Below, piece after piece: positions 59,561-64,000 of a stretch of DNA of 64,000 nt. The DNA is taken from contig CALCCG010000183.1 of the NCBI GenBank assembly GCA_937899785.1, positions 1 through 64,000 on the forward strand, in the 5' to 3' direction. Below the pieces are notes generated by a model. That model was given only the letters and a program-made list of their open reading frames with translations. It was not told the origin of the DNA and made no database searches. This DNA is from an uncultured Erythrobacter sp. (GTDB lineage: Bacteria > Pseudomonadota > Alphaproteobacteria > Sphingomonadales > Sphingomonadaceae). Each line of letters opens with the position of its first letter. The first letter of the stretch is position 1. The position numbers were made by a program, and so were the translations under genes.

Positions 59561-59590
59561 CGCCCCCTTGCAATCCCTATTTCATAGGTC

Positions 59591-61555
59591 ATGGCCAAGG
59601 CTGAGGCAGGCAGTCCCCACGACCCAAGAGGCGCTGAACGGTTTAATGAGAGCCGCGCGGCGCAGACCGTTGCGTCCGCTCAACCCAATCTCGAAGCGGG
59701 GGTGGAGGCGATCCGCAACACGGTTGCAACCCTGAAGCCCGTTCCCGGCGTTTACCGGATGCTCGATACGCGCGGAGACGTCCTTTACGTCGGCAAAGCG
59801 CGCTCGCTCAAAGCGCGGGTGGCGAACTACGCCGCTGTCAACCAGCTGACTACGCGGCTGATGCGGATGGTCTCGCAGTGCCGTTCGATGGAGATCGTCA
59901 CAACCAATTCCGAAGCCGAGGCGTTGCTGCTCGAAGCGCAGCTGATCAAGCGTTTCCGCCCGCCTTTCAATGTCTTGCTGCGCGACGACAAGAGCTTTCC
60001 CTTCATCCTGCTGCGCGCCGATCACGAGTTTCCGCGCATCCACAAACATCGCGGCGCGCGCCGGGCGAAGGGCAGTTATTACGGGCCGTTTGCAAGCGCC
60101 GGAAGCGTCAACACCACCTTGAACGCGCTGCAAAAGCTGTTCCTTCTGCGAAGCTGCACCGACGGTTTCTTCAACAACCGCGATCGGCCCTGCCTGCTCT
60201 ACCAGATCAAGCGCTGCTCGGCGCCTTGCGTCGGGCGGATCGACGAAGACGGCTACGACGCGTTGGTCAAACAGGCGAAGGACTTTCTCGCCGGCAAATC
60301 GAGCCAGGTGCAGGCAGATCTGGAAAGGCAGATGGCCAAGGCGGCAGACGAGCTGGACTTCGAAACCGCCGCGATCTTACGCGATCGTCTGCGCGCCGCG
60401 ACCTTCATTCAGGGCAGCCAGGCGATCAACGCGCGCACGTTGGGCGACGCGGATGTTTTTGCGCTCGCCAGCAAAGGCGGGCATGTCGGCGTGCAAGCCT
60501 TCTTCATCCGCGGCGGACAAAATTGGGGGCATCGCGCGTTCTTTCCTAGCCATACCAAGGATGTGGAGGAGGCGCAGGTTCTCGCCGACGTTATGCTGCA
60601 GTTTTATGAGGAAGTTCCCCCGCCGCCCAACGTGCTGGTCGATCGCGAACTGCCCGAGAGAGAGCTGATGGAAGCGGCTTTGTCCGAGGTGGCGGGCAAG
60701 AAGGTGACCATCGCGATCCCCCAGCGCGGCGACCGGCGCAAACTGCTCAGCCAGGCGCAGCGCAACGCGGTCGAAGCGTTGGAGCGGCGGCTGGCGGAAA
60801 AAGGCACTAAGGCCAAGGTTCACAGAGAGCTTGCCGAATTCCTCGAAATGGGCGAGCCGCCCGAGCGCATCGAGGTCTACGACAACAGCCACATTCAGGG
60901 CACCAAGGCCGTCGGCGCGATGGTGGTGGCCAGCCCTGAGGGTTTTGAAAAATCGCAATATCGCAAGTTCAACATCCGCGAAGCGCAGTCCAATGACGAC
61001 TTTGGCATGATGCGCGAGGTGATGGAGCGTCGGTTCCGCAAATTCGCCGAAGGGACCGAGCCCGACGCGAAACCCGGCAAGAAAGGCCACGAAACTGTGC
61101 TTCCCGATCTGCTGTTGGTCGATGGCGGCAAGGGACAGGTTTCCAGCGTCATGAGCGTGCTCGAGGAATACGGCCTGGCGGACGAATTCACCGTGATCGG
61201 CATCGCAAAGGGCCCGCATCACGGGCGCGAGGGGCGCGAAGTGTTCCACTTTCCCGACGGGCGCGAAAAGACGCTGCCCACCAATTCGCCCGTCCTGTTC
61301 TACGCCCAGCGCTTGCGCGATGAAGTCCACCGCTATGTCATCGGCGCGCACCGGGCCAAACGCTCCAAGGCGATCACGGCAAGCCCGCTTGACGAGATCC
61401 CCGGTATCGGGCCGGCGAGGAAGCGCGCTTTGCTCTTGCATTTCGGCACCGCCAGCAAGGTTCGCGCCGCCGCGCTTGAAGACCTCCAGCGCGCGCCGGG
61501 TGTTAGCGCCAAGGTTGCGCAGCAAATCTACGATTTCTACCATGCGGGAGGTTAG
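59591..61555 (+). CDS. uvrC: Excinuclease ABC subunit UvrC
   Basis: GVYRMLDTRGDVLYVGKARSLKARV (GIY-YIG); UVR motif; RIEVYDNSHIQGTKAVGAMVV; HhH IPGIGPARKRALLLHFG. Confidence 0.97.
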   Translation: MAKAEAGSPHDPRGAERFNESRAAQTVASAQPNLEAGVEAIRNTVATLKPVPGVYRMLDTRGDVLYVGKARSLKARVANYAAVNQLTTRLMRMVSQCRSMEIVTTNSEAEALLLEAQLIKRFRPPFNVLLRDDKSFPFILLRADHEFPRIHKHRGARRAKGSYYGPFASAGSVNTTLNALQKLFLLRSCTDGFFNNRDRPCLLYQIKRCSAPCVGRIDEDGYDALVKQAKDFLAGKSSQVQADLERQMAKAADELDFETAAILRDRLRAATFIQGSQAINARTLGDADVFALASKGGHVGVQAFFIRGGQNWGHRAFFPSHTKDVEEAQVLADVMLQFYEEVPPPPNVLVDRELPERELMEAALSEVAGKKVTIAIPQRGDRRKLLSQAQRNAVEALERRLAEKGTKAKVHRELAEFLEMGEPPERIEVYDNSHIQGTKAVGAMVVASPEGFEKSQYRKFNIREAQSNDDFGMMREVMERRFRKFAEGTEPDAKPGKKGHETVLPDLLLVDGGKGQVSSVMSVLEEYGLADEFTVIGIAKGPHHGREGREVFHFPDGREKTLPTNSPVLFYAQRLRDEVHRYVIGAHRAKRSKAITASPLDEIPGIGPARKRALLLHFGTASKVRAAALEDLQRAPGVSAKVAQQIYDFYHAGG

Positions 61556-61671
61556 GCAAACCCTCTGAGAAACCGCGATTTTCGAGAAAGTCGAACGTTT
61601 TGAGGGGCCTGCTTCCACACCCGATCTTTACCTTAGTCGCCTAACACACAAAGCCTGTTGAGGAACGGGTA

Positions 61672-63990
61672 GTGTTGGAACCAGTCAGAAAGCTTTTGGC
61701 GACGCCGCGCGTAAGGCATTGCGCGATCGCGATCGCGCTCGCGACACTGACCGCGTTCCTGACGCTTTTGCGCCCACTCGACATCACCGCCTGGTCGCTC
61801 CAGGCCAAGCTTTTCACCCATCCGCCCAGCGGTTCGATCGTGCTGGTGACCGACGATCAGGGCGCCGCGCGCAATTCCTTGCCTGCGGCGAACACGCTGA
61901 TCCTCGCCGCGCTTGAAAACCTGGATGAGGCGGGCGCAAGCCGGGTCGTGATCGACACACCGCTAAGGGCCAGCACCAATCCCGAGCTGGATCAAAGGCT
62001 GCGCGACGCCATCGTCGCAATGGACGACCGCGCCGTCATCGCCGCGCCGCTTGATCCCGCAATCACCGAAGGCCGGTTGCGCCACCCCAACGCAAGCCTG
62101 TTCAAGAACGCCGCTCCGCTGGCGAGCAGCGACCTGTTGACCGACTTTCTCGACTTTGTCTGGGCGATAGAGCCCGCGCACAAGGTTGGCCCAGACCGCT
62201 ACCCCGCGCTCTGGACTGTCCTTGCGCCAGCCGAGGCTGGGAACACCCCGATTTATCCCGCTTATTCGCTCAAGTCCCGCGACATCCCTGCGGTCGACAT
62301 CTCCGATCTGGCATCGGGCGATCCCGAGGCGCTGCAACGCGTGCGCGCCAAGCAGGTGGTGTTCGCCGCGCTCGATGGCGATGAGCGCGTCTTCCAGGCG
62401 CCCGACAGCGTCAAACTCAACATTTCCTCTGCGCATCTTCACATCATCGCGGCGGAGACCGCGCTTCGCGCAAGCGGCAAATTCTATCCCGCCTGGTTGA
62501 CCAATCTCGCCTTTGGATTTGTCCTGCTCGCGATCGTCTGCCTGCCCTTTACCAAGCGCGAACGTCGGATCGCCTACGCCTTCTGGAGCGCGCTCTTCGT
62601 TGTGGCGTTCATCCTCGCGGCCTCGTCAGGACACCGGGTGATGTTGGCCGATCCGATTTTGATTGCGTTCGCTTATGGCACGATGCGCATGATCGCCAAT
62701 TATCGCCGGCGGCACCTCTATGTTGATGCGCAAAGCCGTCTGCCCAACTTCACCGCGTTTCGCCGCCACCTCGAAGCGCAAGGCGCTCTTGGTGAGCATG
62801 TGATGGTGATCATCAAAGTCGCGCGGCTCGACGCCATATTCGCAACCCTTAAGGGAAGCGAGCAAGGCGAATATCTGCGCCAGGTCGCCAGCCGTCTGGC
62901 GCTGGGCGAAGCGGGTGCGAACGTGTTCCATGACGGCGGCAAGTATCTGGGGATGGCCTTTCGCCGCTCCGACTACGTCGATTTGCAAGGGCACCTCGAG
63001 GGCTTGCGCGCCGTTGCCTCGCAAGCGGTGATGGTGGGCGATACCCCGATTGATGTGGCGATCACGATCGGTGTTGACCAGTCCAAAGAAGGCGATGTGT
63101 CCAACCGCATCAGTTCCGCCATCGCCGCCGCCGATCAGGCGCGTGAGGCCTATCGGCCGGTCTTCATCATCTCCGACTTCCAGGCCGACAGCGAGGAATG
63201 GGACCATTCGCTGCAATCCCGGCTCGAGCACGCTTTGTCCGAAAACCGTATTTCGGTGAAACTTCAACCTAAGGTCGACATGCAGTCGGGCCTGTTTGTC
63301 GGAGCCGAGGCGCTGGCGCGCTGGACTGACCAGAAACGCGGCGAGATCCCGCCAGTGCGTTTCATCCTCCAATGCGAGCGTGCAGGGCGGCTGGACGATC
63401 TGACCAAGCGCGTCATGGAAAAGAGCATGTACGCCTCGATGGACCTCCAGGCGAAGGGCCTTCCATCGAAGGTTTCGGTCAACGTGTCGGCGATCCAGTT
63501 CGTCGACAGCCGGATTGTTGATCTGGTTGAGATAGCGCTGAGCGCGACCGGCGCCGATCCGAGCAATATGATGATCGAGATCACGGAAACCGCGCGGGTT
63601 GAGAACATTGTGCGCGCGCGGTCGATCGTGGAGGAGATCAAAGGTCTCGGGATTGAGTTCTCCATCGACGATTTCGGTGTTGGCAGCGGCAATTTCGACG
63701 CGCTTTACGGGCTTCCCTTTGATGAAATGAAGATCGACCGCATGTTTGCCAACGAAGCGGCGCGTTGCCCCAGAGCGCGCGCCGTCGTGGCCTCAATGCT
63801 CGACCTTTCGCGATCCTTTGGCATCCGCAGCGTGGTCGAAGGGATCGATCACCTCGCCACGTTTGAGGTGCTGCGCGATATGGGCGGCGATCTGGCGCAA
63901 GGCTTTTGCATCGCGCGGCCGCAGACATTGCCCTTACTGTGCGAGACTTTGAAGCTTCAGGCGACGACCCAGTTACGGAGAACGCCTTAA
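61672..63990 (+). CDS. CHASE2-like / degenerate GGDEF / EAL protein
   Basis: N-terminal periplasmic CHASE2-like region then TM helices; DGGKYLGMAF in place of GGDEF; GAEALARWTD, SIDDFGVGSGNFDALYGLPFDEMKID; GTG start. Confidence 0.85.
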   Translation: MLEPVRKLLATPRVRHCAIAIALATLTAFLTLLRPLDITAWSLQAKLFTHPPSGSIVLVTDDQGAARNSLPAANTLILAALENLDEAGASRVVIDTPLRASTNPELDQRLRDAIVAMDDRAVIAAPLDPAITEGRLRHPNASLFKNAAPLASSDLLTDFLDFVWAIEPAHKVGPDRYPALWTVLAPAEAGNTPIYPAYSLKSRDIPAVDISDLASGDPEALQRVRAKQVVFAALDGDERVFQAPDSVKLNISSAHLHIIAAETALRASGKFYPAWLTNLAFGFVLLAIVCLPFTKRERRIAYAFWSALFVVAFILAASSGHRVMLADPILIAFAYGTMRMIANYRRRHLYVDAQSRLPNFTAFRRHLEAQGALGEHVMVIIKVARLDAIFATLKGSEQGEYLRQVASRLALGEAGANVFHDGGKYLGMAFRRSDYVDLQGHLEGLRAVASQAVMVGDTPIDVAITIGVDQSKEGDVSNRISSAIAAADQAREAYRPVFIISDFQADSEEWDHSLQSRLEHALSENRISVKLQPKVDMQSGLFVGAEALARWTDQKRGEIPPVRFILQCERAGRLDDLTKRVMEKSMYASMDLQAKGLPSKVSVNVSAIQFVDSRIVDLVEIALSATGADPSNMMIEITETARVENIVRARSIVEEIKGLGIEFSIDDFGVGSGNFDALYGLPFDEMKIDRMFANEAARCPRARAVVASMLDLSRSFGIRSVVEGIDHLATFEVLRDMGGDLAQGFCIARPQTLPLLCETLKLQATTQLRRTP

Positions 63991-64000
63991 GGGTTAATAC

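Noticed and set aside
60377-61618. 413-aa minus-strand ORF
   Set aside because: Antisense to uvrC; shadow ORF
61715-61745. gcgatcgcgatcgcgctcgcg run as a regulatory repeat
   Set aside because: Lies inside the CHASE2-EAL coding sequence and encodes a plausible TM segment (AIAIALATL)

Overview
This window is a GC-rich chromosomal segment that looks like a Sphingomonadales/Erythrobacter-type alphaproteobacterium (lineage inferred from gene content and order only). I support about 50 coding genes, one tRNA-Phe(GAA) and one clear intrinsic terminator. I saw no CRISPR array, transposase, integrase or rRNA. Housekeeping blocks: pntAa-pntAb-pntB transhydrogenase, dgt, glmS, purC/purS/purQ, infA-maf-RNaseE/G-like-yacG, uvrC. 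The main accessory region is a pseudaminic-acid-type nonulosonate locus (about 20.4-36.0 kb): PseB, C, F, G and I, a flippase, a methyltransferase, a flavin/NAD oxidoreductase-like protein, a WbqC-family protein, an MBL-fold protein and a candidate glycosyltransferase. No recognisable PseH acetyltransferase is present. Other items worth a second look: a DUF4268/PD-(D/E)XK-like gene coupled inside the pnt operon; an alpha/beta hydrolase with an in-frame TGA right after its nucleophile elbow; a small gene with an apparent +1 frameshift; a TonB-receptor-like protein with a collagen-like Gly/Pro-rich insertion carrying two paralogous Cys-paired repeats; and a TPR / beta-helix / diheme cytochrome operon. 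All calls come from reading the sequence and the supplied translations; no database search was run.
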